Source: Tupaia tana
Lineage: Eukaryota; Chordata; Mammalia; Scandentia; Tupaiidae
DNA length: 64,000 nt
Assembly: GCA_026018925.1 (NCBI GenBank)
Contig: JAKSZU010000012.1
Coordinates: 49,395,207 to 49,459,206 of the forward strand
Direction of reading: 5' to 3'
Under the pieces are notes generated by a model. It did no database searches. It had not been told where the DNA came from and saw only the letters and a program-made list of their open reading frames with translations. Position 1 is the first letter of the stretch; every line of letters begins with the position of its first letter. Positions 37,973 to 50,751 of this stretch are shown here, one piece after another. The translations under genes were made by a program, and so were the position numbers.

Positions 37973-38524
37973 CCGAAAACCATAAAAAAAACCAAAAATA
38001 TTATTACTCAAACTAATCACCTGCCTATCTACTCTTGGTTCTGAATAACTTTTAGGTGTTTAAAAAATAAAACCAACTCTCAAAGGATAGGGCTTTTCTA
38101 CCAGTGAGTATATATGTACAATTAAAAAAAAAAGACATATGGAACTCAAAGAGGAGACTCAATTTATTTGACCAATTATTTTTTAAATAAATACAGAGTC
38201 CTCCAAATTGAGACTTTGATGAAGGCAATTATTTTCCGTGCAAGTTCTATTACATACTTGTTTTAGTAGGATAGCTGTCAGTCAAACTTTCCAGGACCAG
38301 CAGGGGGAGAAAGAGTGCTTTCTCTAGCTTTTGCAAGCTGAAGTCCTGAGATTTAGCCTAACAGGATTAAATTAGGTCACATGTACACTAGTGATTTTTG
38401 CTGGAGAAATAAATTGTGCGGCATGGCTTAAACTAAACTGGACAGTTCTGAGTTAGAGGTTGGATGGTTTCCTGAAAACACAAGAGCTCTGTGGAGGAGA
38501 TGTGAATAATTAAAAAGCTAGGTC

Positions 38525-38718
38525 TTGATGGGCCTGGTGGTAGCACAGAGGTAAGACATCTGAACCCACATCGGAAGGATTTTGAGTCTGCATCCCGGGA
38601 CCTCCCTGAGCATGCCAGGTGCATGTATGTACATGTATGCCTGTGGGCTCTGCTGGCCGAAATGGGTTGGATCACAGGGTGGGGTCCAGTTGGGGTGCCA
38701 GTCTCTCTTTCAGAAAAA
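38525..38718 (+). repeat. Type C SINE
   Basis: Head ATGGGCCTGGTGGTAGCACA, GGGACCTCCCTGAGCATGCC, GGGTTGGATCACAGGGTGG and an AAGTAAGTAAAT tail. Confidence 0.75.
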
Positions 38719-39137
38719 ACAAGTAAGTAAATTATAAAGACCTAGTTATTGGTAAGGGGAAAAAGGAGAATGAATCTTGAGTTCATGTGTGCAAAAGTGA
38801 AAATACTGATCTTGAGTTTCAAAGTAATACAGAAGGTAAGCAAGTAGATGTTGTCAGAGCTCCCAGGGAACTTGTCTGAGAACTTTATAGAATTCCATAA
38901 TAGTGTCATGAAGAACACGTGACAGAGGCCTCTACGAGTACGGCAATAAGTAATGGCTTTATTTTGGGACTCTGAAAACGGAGTTCTTTCAGCTGCGACC
39001 CAACCCATTTCAGCCAGTCGAAGTAAGGAAGAGTAAGCAGTAAGGCCTGTGGCAGCAGCTACTAAATTGGGACTGAAAAAGCAATTGCCTGCTCCCAGAA
39101 TATTGTGGAGGTTATTACTCATTAAAAGTCACCATAG

Positions 39138-39393
39138 TGGGACCAGCAGTTAGCGTAATGGTTATGTCGCTGAACTCCCATGTAGTCGACCGTGGTTCGA
39201 GTCCTGGACCTGGTGGCTTAAACTCATGCTGGGCGTGTGTGCGTGCATGCCTAAGATCCCAAGAGGAGAATGGAAGAGAAGGGATTGTGGCGTGGCCATC
39301 CCCCCTGGGGGGTGATTTCTCGCTTTCTATCTCTCTGTCTCTTTCTGTCTTTCAGGCGAGCACACGTGCCCTATAGCAAAAACCTCTCCGAAA
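39138..39393 (+). repeat. Type A SINE with target duplication
   Basis: Flanked by AAAAGTCACCATAG (39124-39137) and AAAAGTCACTATAG (39394-39407). Short A tail. Confidence 0.95.
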
Positions 39394-39769
39394 AAAAGTC
39401 ACTATAGCAGCACTTAAGTGCTAGGAACCCTGAGCTCAAAGAGGAAATGGAAACCTACTGGGACCCATGGAATGGAAAAGAAAGAAATCTGAGATGAGAA
39501 TGGGTGCTTGGGTTAATGCTTGATGCAAATGTACAACTTTGCTAGAAGGTAGCTATGTCTTAGATTTATTCTGTAAGGAAAAAAGACAGTTTATATAGGA
39601 GTTTCTCCACTCTAGATACAGTAAATGCATAGTGACTATATAATTTCCTGTGAGAAGATATCTCCTGGGTTTAGGTTCACAGACTATGGATTCTGGATAA
39701 TTACACTGACTTTTTGGCATCCTGATAGCAATTCTTCCTATTTGGATACTTTTTAAAGTTCAACAAATA

Positions 39770-40018
39770 ATTTGTTTGCCATAGGGCACGTATGCTAGCT
39801 GGAGAGAGACAGAGACAGATAGAGAGAGGGAAAGTGGAAAGCCATCCCTGGAGGAGTGGCCATGACACAATCCCTTCTCCTCCATTTGCTTCCTGGGACT
39901 TTGGGCATGCACGCACATGCACCTGGCATGATTTTCAAGCTGCCAGGTCTGGGGCTCAAACTGCAATTGACCAGGTGGGAGTTCAGCGCCTTAGCTACTA
40001 TGCCACCTTCTGACCCCC
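39770..40018 (-). repeat. Type A SINE (older copy)
   Basis: TTTGCCATAGGGCACGTATG start and head complement ending GCCACCTTCTGACCCC. Confidence 0.85.
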
Positions 40019-40671
40019 AAACACTTTATTTTGAGAATAATATTTTTGCCTAGAATATCTACCTTAATACGAGAGAGAGAGAGAGCGCGAGCGAGCTCAG
40101 ATCACAATGCTGATGGATAAACTATAGGTGAATGAACAGGCTAACAAATCAAAAAGGACTTTACTTCCTTTAAACTTTAGCTCAGAGGAGAGTTTGATTT
40201 TGGATTTTAATGCCTTTAGACTTTGATATGCTATGTTGAATAATATGACTGGACATAAGTGGGATGTGAAATAGAATGGAAGTAGATTTCTCAGTTTTCC
40301 CTCATAGTTTAGTTTCTCTATGAGGAATTCCAGTTCCCATTTTTGGTCCATGTGTTTAGATGGGGCTTATTTTACTCTTAGCTCCAGGAATGGACACATT
40401 TCTGAGTCTGACTAGTACGTGTACTTTGTTCTTCAGGACTATGGTGATTAGATCCTGTGACACTAGCATGCTAATTATATTGTTTCCTAGGACCTTGGCT
40501 GGGTTTATTGAGAAAAAAAAATCATTCTTATGTGTTGGGATTCTAGCTGTGAAGATAATAAAAACTCATTGCTGCTGAAAAATACCTTTATTATCACTTA
40601 GGTCCCCCTGAAATAAACCAATACAGAAGAAAATGTAGAATTGAGTAATGGAGATGCTGTGTTTTCCTTTA

Positions 40672-40809
40672 TTTAAATTTATTAAGTGGTGAGAGATTGT
40701 GGGAGATACAGAGATAGAGAGACAGAGAAGGAAAGTGGGAAATCACCCCCTGGGGGGACGGCCCATTTGTAATTCCTTCTCCTCCATTCTTCTCTCAGGA
40801 TTTTGTGTG

Positions 40810-40843
<34 letters not shown>

Positions 40844-40925
40844 TGCCTGGACTGTTTGTGAAGCTGCTGCATCCAGGACTTGAACCATCCAACTATCTTA
40901 ATCACCACATTACCAAACTGGCCCT
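40672..40925 (-). repeat. Type A SINE with (CA)n
   Basis: Diverged copy; CCCCCTGGGGGGACGGCCC is kept. A (CA)n of about 15 units at 40807-40836 lies in the CpG-rich part. Confidence 0.8.
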
Positions 40926-41117
40926 GTATTTTCTTTTTTTGAGCCACTCAGTTCTGCCATATCATCATTTTAACCCTTAATTGGGGAAATTATGTGAACA
41001 AATCAATTCTTTCTCTTTTTTTCAAACTGATTAGAGTTGGATTTTTGTCACTGATTAAGTAAGCAGACAGATATATTCTTTGTTATAAAGTGTAATGAAA
41101 AGAATAAATAAATGAAC

Positions 41118-41330
41118 AAATAAAGTTAACAGTGGCACAGAATGATAGCTAGGAATTGGAGGAGGGAGGAGAGAGAAGCACTGTTAACAGGGTCTTGTCA
41201 CACCACACTCCTCCCTCCCTGGTCCTTGAGCTGGTCACAATCGCGGCCAAGCCCAGTGTGTTTTCAAGTTGACCAGGGACCCATAGTCAGCCATTGACTG
41301 CCAGCACTGTTGTTCAGTTTTCTCTCGTCT
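41118..41330 (-). repeat. Probable type C SINE (diverged)
   Basis: GAAGCACTGTTAACAGGGTC, a CTGGTCACAATCGCGGCC block and GACTGCCAGCACTG near the end resemble type C order. Poorly conserved. Confidence 0.45.
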
Positions 41331-41744
41331 GTACCAACAGGTTGGACCTCTATGTGCTTTTTTTTACACTAGAGCATGGTGACATGCTTTTTGTATTTTA
41401 TGGTTAAGCAAACTGTGGATTACTCATATATTCAAAGTACAAACTTTTTGTTCCTGTACAATTTGCCAGTAAAGTTAAGTGATGTGTGTCAATATTACTA
41501 AGGGGGAATAAGAGAGAGAGAATGCTGTCATCTTCTAAGGTTCAAATATGGAAATCATATTATTCTTCCTGTGTTGTCTACGTTTACCCATAGAAAACTA
41601 CTAAACATTTAATGTTACTGCAATGCAATGTTTTTAGAGTGAAAAAAGTTTAAAAAAAAAAAAAAAACCTGATATCCCACTTGCAAAAAAGAAACAAAAA
41701 GTAGAAAATTTTATGAAAAATGGATCTCTATCCTGTGTCTTACT

Positions 41745-42420
41745 CTGCCCACATGCCATAACAAAATAATAGATTGGGTGACTTGAACAACAGAAATTTG
41801 TTTTCTCATAGATATAAAGATTAGAAGTCTCGGTTCAAGATGCAGCAGGATCCATTTCTGATGAGAGCTCTGGCTTCTTGACTTGCAGACGGCTGCCCTC
41901 TTGCTGTATCTTCACATGAGAAAAAGGGAGAACAGGGAGGGACAGGAAATGGAGAGAGAGACCTAGCTAGCTCTCTGGTGTCTCTTCTTATATGAACATT
42001 AATTCTATCAGATCAAGGACCCACCCTTATGGCCCCATTTAATCTTAATTACTTTCTTTCTTCTTTTTTTTTAGAGGTTTTTGCTATAGGGTGCGTGCGC
42101 TCGCCAGACAGAGAGATAGAAAGCAAGAAATCAACCCCAAGGGGGTATGGCCATGCCACAATCCCTTCTCCTCCATTCTCCTCTCAGGATCTTGGGCACG
42201 CACGCACACGCATCCGGCATGAGTTTAAGCCACCAGGTCTGAGACGTGAACCGCGGTCAACTACATGGGAGTCCAGCGACATAGCCATCATGCTAACTGC
42301 TGGTCCCTCTTAATTACTTTCTTAGTCCAAATACAGCCACATTGGAGGAGTGTGGTTTAGGGCTTCAACACATTTTAGTGAGATGTCTATTCAGTCTATA
42401 ACATCCTGAAAGTTGGCACT
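41745..42420 (-). mobile_element. Old LTR relic, MaLR-like, split by a SINE
   Basis: CATAACAAAATAATAGATTG, ACTTGAACAACAGAAATTTG, CTTCTTATATGAACATTAAT and CAAATACAGCCACATTGG follow the inverted order of an ancient mammalian LTR. Only LTR sequence is seen, with no internal genes. Confidence 0.6.
42059..42307 (-). repeat. Type A SINE inserted in LTR relic
   Basis: Exact target duplication TCTTAATTACTTTCTT at 42043-42058 and 42308-42323. Confidence 0.95.
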
Positions 42421-43499
42421 GAAATAAAATCAGGTTTACAGGATATTTATGAAGAGAAAGCAGATATCTATAGAGATTCTGAAAAGAGATTTTAGGGACA
42501 CTGTTCGGTGTCCTCAGTGCTTTGGAGAATGAGGATGATGATTTTTCATCATGGTCAGTGATAGTTGAAAATATGACCTTCTTTTCTCCAGGTACTCTTG
42601 CATTTTCAGGCATGGTTGAAGAAATACTGACATCTCAAAAATACAATGAAGATCTTACCGAAGATTTCCCTGAAACAATCTGAAAATTTTGAAAGAGAGG
42701 AAAAGAAGGAAGGGAAAAGGTTATTGGGTATATAAAAGAACTTAAGAGGTGAAATTTCCAGAGATTTCAGTAAAAGAGACAACACAGGAAACAAGAAGGG
42801 TGACGTATAACACAATCACTATGAGAAAAAAAGGCAATGGGTGGAATGTCTATCACTCAGTTTCCTTATACAAACTTCCTGGTGAAGCCATCACTTATCC
42901 CAGAGTGTCTTCTTAGGTTGAGATTCTACCCTTCCCTGAGTGCAAGTTTGGATGTGTTTCTGTGGCCAAAATAAAAGAAAAAGATCCTTCCCAAGTCACA
43001 GGCACTTTCAGTAGGAAGTATCAGTGTGCACCTAGCAGTGAGTGTCAACAGGTATGGATGAGAACTGACAATATCTTTGGGAAAAGTTATGAGGAGGTAA
43101 ACTTACATGAAAAAAATTCATTTCAAGTGTCTTCAAATCACTGCTAATCATGATACTTTGAATGTGTGTTAAGCCATTCATTTGAAAGTCATAATATTTC
43201 CTACTCTAGGAGGCTTAGTGTATTTCATCTCAGAGAGTAATGGCTTGGGGCATTGAGGCAGGGAAAGAGTGAGCGAGCAATATCATTTGCATATACCTGT
43301 AGAAAAAGTGATTGATTACAGGAATGGGCCAATGTTATGCAATTTAGTGATAACACTAGAACCCAAACAAACAAAGTTTGTTAATTGCTTTCCTGGGATG
43401 CTTTGTTCTAAGCTCTGTATCAACAATACAAATGAGATAAAATTTCAAGGAATAGATAAGAGTAACAAAGTGATCTGCTTCTCTAAGCAATGCTGTTTT

Positions 43500-43725
43500 G
43501 GGTAATGGTGGCAAGAGCAGTGCCTTGGCATCAGACAAAACAAAGTTCAAATGTTGATTCTACAACTTCCAAATTGTGTAAACCTTGGTTAAGCCACTTA
43601 TCTTCTCCAAACTTCAGTTTCAAAATATGTTAAATGTGGGAAATAATACTTCCCGTGTGGGTTTGCTGTGCTGATTAACCAAGATAATAAGTGAGAAATG
43701 CCTTTGTCAACTGCCAAGGATCACA
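43500..43725 (+). repeat. MIR relic
   Basis: GGCATCAGACAAAACAAAGT, AACCTTGGTTAAGCCACTTA and CTTCAGTTTCAAAATATG follow MIR order. Confidence 0.75.
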
Positions 43726-44059
43726 TATAAAATCAAATTTAAAAAATCCAAGAGATATGTGAAGAAGTTAACACAGTATTCATATCTAGCATTTATTTCC
43801 ATGGAGACCATGAAACTATAGCAGGCTTTTAGCAATTTTTTGTATGATTTTACAAATCTTTTTTAATGCTCAGGATGAAAACTGATGGAATTGAAAATGC
43901 TAGGAGATTAGAAGAGCTTGTGTTTGAGCTCATAATCTTCCTTTGCAGCAACATATTGACAAAGTAATGCTCACAAGTGATTTATTTTCAAGGCACAGGA
44001 AATTCATCCAGTTAGCTGCTTCCTATAGATATGAAACTTCCAACCCCGGTCAAGGAAGC

Positions 44060-44600
44060 TGTTCTAGTTCATTTTGTTGCTAATGACAAAATATTCAAGT
44101 CTGGGTAATTTATAAGAATAGAGGTTTAATTTAAGGGACACAAAAATGGAAAATAATCTGTTGATGATAATGTGTATAGTGATATCTTTGACTGAACCAA
44201 TATATAGTGTATTCTCAATGGGTAAACTCATTTGGTATACTATAATGATACACAGTGATAGAATGTAAAATAAACACATAAATTTTAAAAAAAGAATAGA
44301 GGTTTATTCAGCTCACAGTTTAGAGGTCTAAGGTTTAGAGGTCACATGTGGTGTGGGTCTTCCGGTTACATTACAATATGATGGAGAGGAGAAGAACATG
44401 CATATGTGTCTGTGTGCCTCTGCTCTGGTCTCATTCCCTCTCTTTATAAACCCACTTAGAGTCAATCATGGGCACCCTGCCCTGAGAATTTCAATCCTAA
44501 TGCCCCTCCAAAGGCCCCACCATTCAACATCGTAGTTGGATTAAATTTTCACTTTCTTAATCTTGTCACGACCAAATTTCAAGACATGAGTTGGGAAGGA
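44060..44600 (-). mobile_element. MaLR-type LTR relic, split by a short L1
   Basis: TGTTCTAGTTCATTTTGTTG, GTCTGGGTAATTTATAAGAA, CCAAAGGCCCCACCATTC and TTAAATTTTCACTTTC follow the inverted MST/THE-type LTR order. Non-coding. Confidence 0.65.
44129..44292 (+). mobile_element. 5'-truncated L1 3' end with target duplication
   Basis: A 164-bp insert with an A-rich 3' end, flanked by AGAATAGAGGTTTA at 44115-44128 and 44293-44306. Its body is the inverse of the L1 end at 29.35 kb (AATATCTTTGA, GATACACAGTGAT). Confidence 0.8.
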
Positions 44601-44739
44601 GGGGGTTAACCTATAGGAGAAATGTAGCCATGGAAGAGTTCAGGAATCTTCTAATGTGAAGTTTTTCACTGCCTGCCATAATCCAAGGGAAAGTACTGGG
44701 AAAATAATTGTCACCAATAGTACTCATTGTCATTTAGCA

Positions 44740-45010
44740 GTATGGCTGGCCCTGCAGTACAGTTAAGTACTGTGTATTTGGGGGTTGGATCCCACATGAC
44801 AAAGTATGGCTTGAACCCTAATTCCAGCAGCTTCAAAAAGACACTGGGTGCCTTTGAGTGTGTGACCAAGATTCTGATGCGAGGGAGAAATGGATGAAAA
44901 AGGATTACAGTGTGACCATGCCCCATTGGGGAGTGCTTTTCTTCAATCTCTCTCTCTCTCTCTCTCTCTGGTAAGTGCACATACTCTCTGGCAATATAAA
45001 CAAAAAAATA
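44740..45010 (+). repeat. Diverged type A SINE
   Basis: Head TATGGCTGGCCCTGCAGTAC, ATGCCCCATTGGGGAGTGC, a (CT)n run and TACTCTCTGGCAATATAAAC tail motif. Confidence 0.75.
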
Positions 45011-45444
45011 ACTTAGCAGCAAAGATAGATTGCACATCCCTTCTGATCACCAGCTGGATGGTGTCAGTTTGTTTAGCCCATCTCAAACTCACCAGTGGGC
45101 AGACTATGGTCTTTTGATTTATGGCTCATTTGGAACTAATGGATGTGAGTTGAAACTCTAAGGTAGGAAGACTTTATAACATGAGACTTGACCTCAAGGG
45201 TGCGTTTCTCTCCCAGCTTCTCCACCTACTAGTTCTGTTACTTTGTGGATATCATTTTTAAAAAATCATTTGTTCATTCACTCAAGGAACATGAATATCT
45301 TTTCAGAGATGTTTTATGGAAAATAAAGAAGGGAGCTACTAAGAATGATTGGCGTTGAGAAGTGTTTTTTGGGTGTCATCAGAAAAGAGAAGAAAAAGAC
45401 CATAGGGATGAAGATATTGGAGAGATTTTAGAGCTTTAAGATGG

Positions 45445-45541
45445 GGCTTCTCTGAAGTCTAGTGGTTTAGGGATTGAGATCCACATGGTGGTTCAAGTCC
45501 TGGCCCTGTTGGCTTGAAAAACATACTGTGTGTGTGTGCGT

Positions 45542-45578
<37 letters not shown>

Positions 45579-45725
45579 AAATCCCACCAGGATGGAGAAA
45601 TGGATGAGAAGGGACTCCAGCGTGACTGTGGTCCACTGGGAGATGCTTTCTCCCTCTGTTTAGTTTCTCTGGCTCTTTCCGTCAAGCACATGCACCCTTT
45701 GGCAACTGAAAAAAAAAGAGAAATA
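45445..45725 (+). repeat. Diverged type A SINE with (TG)n
   Basis: TTCTCTGAAGTCTAGTGG head, a (TG)n of about 25 units at 45526-45575 and TTTGGCAACTG before the A tail. Confidence 0.75.
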
Positions 45726-46229
45726 TAAGATGAAGTCACTAAGCCAGATTTTAAAGGAGACACATGAGAGAGAAGCAGGAGCCCAGATGAGGGTGTCAAC
45801 CTTAGGAACAAGGATGGCCCATCATCTATGTGTTTCCAAATGCAAATGCATTGTGGTTTAGCTAGTAAATGATGGTTTTCAAAAATAAGAGAAAGATAAA
45901 TTTCAAGGCATTAGTTTAAACTCTTCTTTTTAAATTTTCACTAAAAGTAGCCTTCAGGGTTTATAAATCTACAAAGGAATAATCTTCCATTTCTTGTCTC
46001 TAATGAGAAGCATAAAGTGCTATTTTAAACCATGTCTGGTAGCCTGACAGTTAGTTTGGTAAGTCAGGGACAAATACATTTCTCTGAACTGGACTCTTCA
46101 ACCGACGTCTCTGTGCCTAGTCCAATGTGCCAAATAGAGAATTAGATGGGATAGTAATAATTCATTAGGTCCTTACTGCCTATAGGCACTTCTAGGTTCC
46201 AGGAGAAAGTTTAAGATGAGTAAGGCATA

Positions 46230-46498
46230 GGGACCAGCAGTTGGCGTAATGGCTATGTCACTGGACTCCCATGTAGTTGACCGTAGTTCGAGTCCTGGAC
46301 CTGGTGGCTTACACTCACGCCGGGTGCATGCGTGTGTGTGCCCAACATCCCGAGAGGAGAATGGAGGAGAAGGGATTGCGGTGTGTCCATCTCCCCTGGG
46401 GGGTTATTTCTCGCTTTCTATCTCTCTGTCTCTCTCTGTCTTTCTGGCAAGCGCACACTCCCTAGAGCAAAAACCTCTCGAAAAAAAAAAAAAAAAAA
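46230..46498 (+). repeat. Type A SINE
   Basis: Full-length; flanks GTAAGGCATA (46220-46229) and GTGAGGTATA (46499-46508). Confidence 0.93.
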
Positions 46499-46794
46499 GT
46501 GAGGTATAATCTGTGCCCCCTAAAGAATTTACAGACTAAGAAAGGTCACACAGTCAGTCCCTTACAGGGTGATTTCTTCCCTAGAGGCAGAGGTCAAGCT
46601 AGTGTAACAGGTAGAAACTTGGGGTGCGAGAAGCTGTAGTATTAGATTCTGGAAAAGGATATGAAAGGCACCGTAATGTACAGAGCTGTTAAGCTGCTAA
46701 TATAAGAAAATTTGGGAAAGTATTATAGATAGAAGAGCACATGTGTGTCTTATAACCTCAGACAAAAAAATTCTAGGTGAAGATTGCTTTATTA

Positions 46795-47008
46795 TGTTTT
46801 TTAGTTTATCTACTTCTTCCATAAGCATGCACATGAGAGAGAGAACTCCAACAGAGTCTTGATGTCAGTATCTACCCCAGTCTTCAGCCAGTACCAGATT
46901 GTGGGCAACGTATGGCCAACATACTCAGTAAGGTCTCTGACTTGAACCACGGCCTTCCAGTATGGGACTACCTTGCAGAACATTGTGCTGTGCCACTGTC
47001 TGGTCCTC
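46795..47008 (-). repeat. Type C SINE
   Basis: Starts TTTTTTAGTTTATC, AACAGAGTCTTGATGTCAG, TCAGTAAGGTCTCTGACTTG and ends CACTGTCTGGTCC. Confidence 0.75.
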
Positions 47009-47327
47009 AGTGGTTTTATTTAAACCTGCAAGTGAAAGAGTTAAAAGGAAGATATATATCTAGGGCATTCCAACCTGAGGGAACTGCAGGAACCAAAGGA
47101 GAAAAATATGGTATTGCATGGTTATGGGGGTGGAGAAAGCTAGTTTACTGAGAAACTACTGTCTATCAAACAATGGTATAGGCACTTAGAGGTCAGTGAA
47201 TAGAAAGTAAGATTCTTCACAGTTATAAGAAATAAGAACTAGAAAGATGTTGGGGGTTAGATTGTTTGGAATGCCACACCGGCGAGATTGGACATTATTT
47301 CACCAGAAAGAAAAAAAAAGAGTCATT

Positions 47328-47528
47328 AAGTTTTAAAATTAATTAATTAATTTCATCCATGAGAGAGAGTCCAGTAGGGTCTTTGAACCATGACCCACCC
47401 CCAGTTTCAGCTAGCCCAGATCACAGGCACCTGTAGGCATTCTTGGGTGCTCAGGAAGGTCCTAAAATGCGAACCCAGGACCTTTCCCATGTGACTCCAA
47501 TTGTATCCCTATTGTGCCACCATCTGGC
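47328..47528 (-). repeat. Type C SINE
   Basis: TTAATTAATTAATTTC start, GTAGGGTCTTTGAACCATG, CAGTTTCAGCTAGCCCAG, TTTCCCATGTGACTCC and GTGCCACCATCTGGC end. Confidence 0.8.
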
Positions 47529-47673
47529 TCTATCAATGGTTTTGAACACAGCACATTTAGTAGAGAAGGGGAGGTGACCAGAAGTGGGACACTGCGTGAG
47601 CTGAAGTTCTAAGCTTCCTATTCCAGCTCCACTGTCTTATTGAACTTGATTTACAAAATATCAATCCAGTAAT

Positions 47674-47933
47674 ATAATTTTTTTTGAGAGATTTTCACTA
47701 TAGGGCGCGTGCGCTTGCCAGACAGACAGAGAGAGACAGAGAGACAGAAAGTGAGAAATCACCCCCCAGGGGGGATGGTCACGCCAATCCCTTCTCCTCC
47801 ATTCTCCTCTCGGGATCCTGGGCACGCATGCACATGTGCCCGGCATGAGTTTTAAGCCACCGGGTCCGGGACGCGAACCGCGGTCGACTACATGGGAGTC
47901 CAGCGACATAGCCATTAAGCTAACTGCTGGTTC
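47674..47933 (-). repeat. Type A SINE (C-variant B box)
   Basis: CpG-rich copy with GGGACGCGAACCGCGG. Flanked by CCAGTAAT at 47666-47673 and 47934-47941. Confidence 0.92.
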
Positions 47934-48079
47934 CCAGTAATTTTTAAAAACTTGAAGATGGCAACCACAGGCCGTTAAACTGCAAGCGTGGGATCTTTCC
48001 GAACATGAGGTCTCGTGAAACCACACTGGTTTGCTCATCTGTAAAGTGGGCCCTGGAGAGGATTCTTTTAAACTATTGT

Positions 48080-48640
48080 TTCTGCTAGACAGGAAGAACA
48101 GGTTTTGAGACCTATTGCACAGCAGAGCGACTATAGTCAATGCTAGCACATATGTAAAATTGCTAAGAGAGTAAATTTAAAACGTATCACCACAAAAAAA
48201 TGTTAAGGCCAACTCCATGACACAGTAGTAATGAACTGCTCAAGAAGAACCAGATCTTACAGGGCAACTGAGGTTCAAATCTTCAGCCTGGTCCACCTGA
48301 AACTCTGGGAGCATGAGTGAGCACCCAAGATCTGAGGGGCTGGAGGACTGGAGGAAGGGCATCACGGTGCCCAGACCCTAAGAAGAGCGTCCTCTCCTCT
48401 ATTTCTTTCTTTCTCTGTCAGTCTCATGTGCAGGTTCATGCAAAAAGAATAAAGAAAAAATATTTTAAAAGTCAAATGAGTGAGTTGATGGATATATTAA
48501 TTAGCTTGATTTAATCATTCCACATTGTGTAGCATACATCAAAACCTCACATTGTACTCCATAAGTGTAATATTTATGTTTGTGAATTACAGTAATACAA
48601 ATTTTAAAATGGAAAACATCATATTGTTTTAATGGAATGG
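48080..48640 (+). mobile_element. Old L1 3' end, split by a type C SINE
   Basis: CTAAGAGAGTAAATTTAAAA, TATCACCACAAAAAAATG and, after the SINE at 48205-48462, TTGATGGATATATTAATTAG and TTTAATCATTCCACATTGTG are L1M 3' end motifs. Confidence 0.75.
48205..48462 (+). repeat. Type C SINE inserted in L1
   Basis: Head AAGGCCAACTCCATGACAC, GGGAGCATGAGTGAGCACC, CAGACCCTAAGAAGAG and an A-rich end. Confidence 0.65.
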
Positions 48641-49131
48641 GAGTGGGAATCTTTGAGGCTACGATGCAGTGGGTTGAGGAGAGAATGGAAGACAATGTGA
48701 ACCAGTCTTGATTTTTTTGTGACGATAGAAGGAAGAATACTGGTGTAGCACAGGGAGAAAGAGTTCTGAGAATCTGGGGGAAAAGATGGTAACTTAAGCA
48801 TACTTGTGAACAAGTGGGGTAGGAGTGGGTAAGGAAAGTGGAAAAGACGAGGAATAATAGTATAGTAAGTTCTCACAAAAGTAAGGAATGATCCGATTAG
48901 TATAGATGGAGAGGGCAATGTGCGGAAACAGGAGGGGAGAGTTTGAGATAGTAAGGCAGAACAGGACAAGGTGAATGTAGACAGGCTAAAGTGGAGTTAA
49001 CCTTACATGGCCCCGATCTGAGTAAAGGAGATGAAGATGTCACCCACAGACAGTGCAGATCCCTGAGTGGGGCTGAAGAGTCCTCAGACATGCAGGAATA
49101 GCTTAAGAAATTGATGGATAAAACTAAGTCA

Positions 49132-49221
49132 GGGGCCCGTCAGGTAGTGTGGTGGTTAAGGCAGCAGGATCCCCTTTGGTCTACAGTGTGGATTGAGTCC
49201 CATACTTGGCTTGAAAAACAG

Positions 49222-49258
<37 letters not shown>

Positions 49259-49425
49259 TGTGTGCGCACACCAAAATCTCAAGAGGAGAATGGAGAAGGG
49301 ATTGTGATGTGGTCATCCCCACTAGGGAGTGTTTTCTCACTCCCCCCACCCCTTCTGTCTCTCTCTCCCATGAGGGCACATGCCCTATACTAAATTCAAA
49401 ACAAAACAAAACAAAGAATATTACA
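49132..49425 (+). repeat. Type A SINE with (TG)n
   Basis: GGGGCCCGTCAGGTAGTGTGG head, (TG)n at 49221-49258, CCTATACTAAATTC and an AAAACAAAACAAA tail. Confidence 0.8.
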
Positions 49426-49539
49426 GCAATTATGCTACCAATTAGCAGCATAATTTTAGGCACATCACTTCACCTCTATGAACTTCAGTTTAGTCCTTGA
49501 TTAAATTAATAGACATTTGCAGTAACAGATAATTTTGGT

Positions 49540-49745
49540 GCTTGGTATTCTAAGTATTTTACATCTATTAACTTTACACATTGAATTCCCTTAACCACCC
49601 ATAATGAAAAAGAGAGAAACAGAGAGGCTGAGTGACTTGTATGAGGATTCTAAGCACCGGGAGGGAGAGATGGGATTTAAACCTGTATATTTGACTCAAG
49701 GACTGGAGTCATCACTTCTGGGCTGTGGTGCCTAGTGTACCTAAG
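49540..49745 (-). repeat. MIR relic
   Basis: TATTTTACATCTATTAAC, GAGAGAAACAGAGAGGCTGA, GTGACTTGTATGAGGATTC and GGGATTTAAACCTGTATATT follow inverted MIR order. Confidence 0.75.
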
Positions 49746-50751
49746 GTCCTTAGGATTGCTAGCATACGATGTGGCCATGAAATGAACTTTTTAGACCATT
49801 AGCTTCTTGATCCAAAGCATTTTTCCTCTCTGAAATTACTGGTCAGTGCTGCAAGAAAGACAAGTCCTCATTTTAGCAAACGAAAAATGGCTCACCACAT
49901 GAAAAGCTTGAAACAACCTCAAGGGGGCAGCATGAACTCAAAGATGGACAGAGACTAGTTTCTGGCCTTCAACTAATCCCAAAGTCACGAGTTAACTGGC
50001 TCTTCTCTGTCCTTCATTTTTTTTCCCTAAAACCTCAAGCTGTAACTGTTTGAAGGTGAAGAATCAAATTCAGCTGTGAGGAGAATAAATAGGAGAAGAA
50101 GGCAGAGGTGTCAATGAGGAAGTAGTCTCCCAAGAATTAAGGGCTTTTGGGAGGTAAAACAAAGAAGATATAGTCATTGCCACAAGGAACTGATAAGATT
50201 CAAAGAGATTAATAATTTATTTATGTTATCCACTGGGTAAGTGGCAGATTTCAGCCTTCTCACTTGCCAAAGACCAAGACAATTCTACTTTGTGGTGGTA
50301 ATACTCTCTAGTTTAAACCGTTTAATTTTTAGAATATTAAATATTGATAAAGGAAAGTACTGAATTATTTTATAGAGCCAGATGTTTAAATTAGATCTTC
50401 TCAGTTGTTGGGATGTTGAATTTCCAACTGAAGTTTTCTCTTCTTTTTAAAAATTTTTATTATTTATTTCTCCCTGCTTAAATTTTCTCCTGTCTTTACC
50501 TTCTTCCTTCTCTCTTTCTTCTCTCCTACTGGTTCCTTCCTTCTCTTTCTTCTTATTGATCAAATGAAATAACAAGGAAATCTGTCTTTGGATTTGGACA
50601 TGTGGCTCAAGAGATTAGATGCTGAAAAGTTCCAAGAATGTACAAAAGCGTTCTTGGGCTCCTAGTTCCTAGTTTACCACCTAATTCGGCACTCCTTACT
50701 TATTTATTTTTTATCAAAACGTAATTTATTCCAATGGGGATTTTTGTCTTT

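Noticed and set aside
41745..44600. Possible endogenous retrovirus
   Set aside because: Two separate old LTR-like pieces, in the same orientation, but no gag, pol or env-like frame between them. They are treated as solitary LTR relics.
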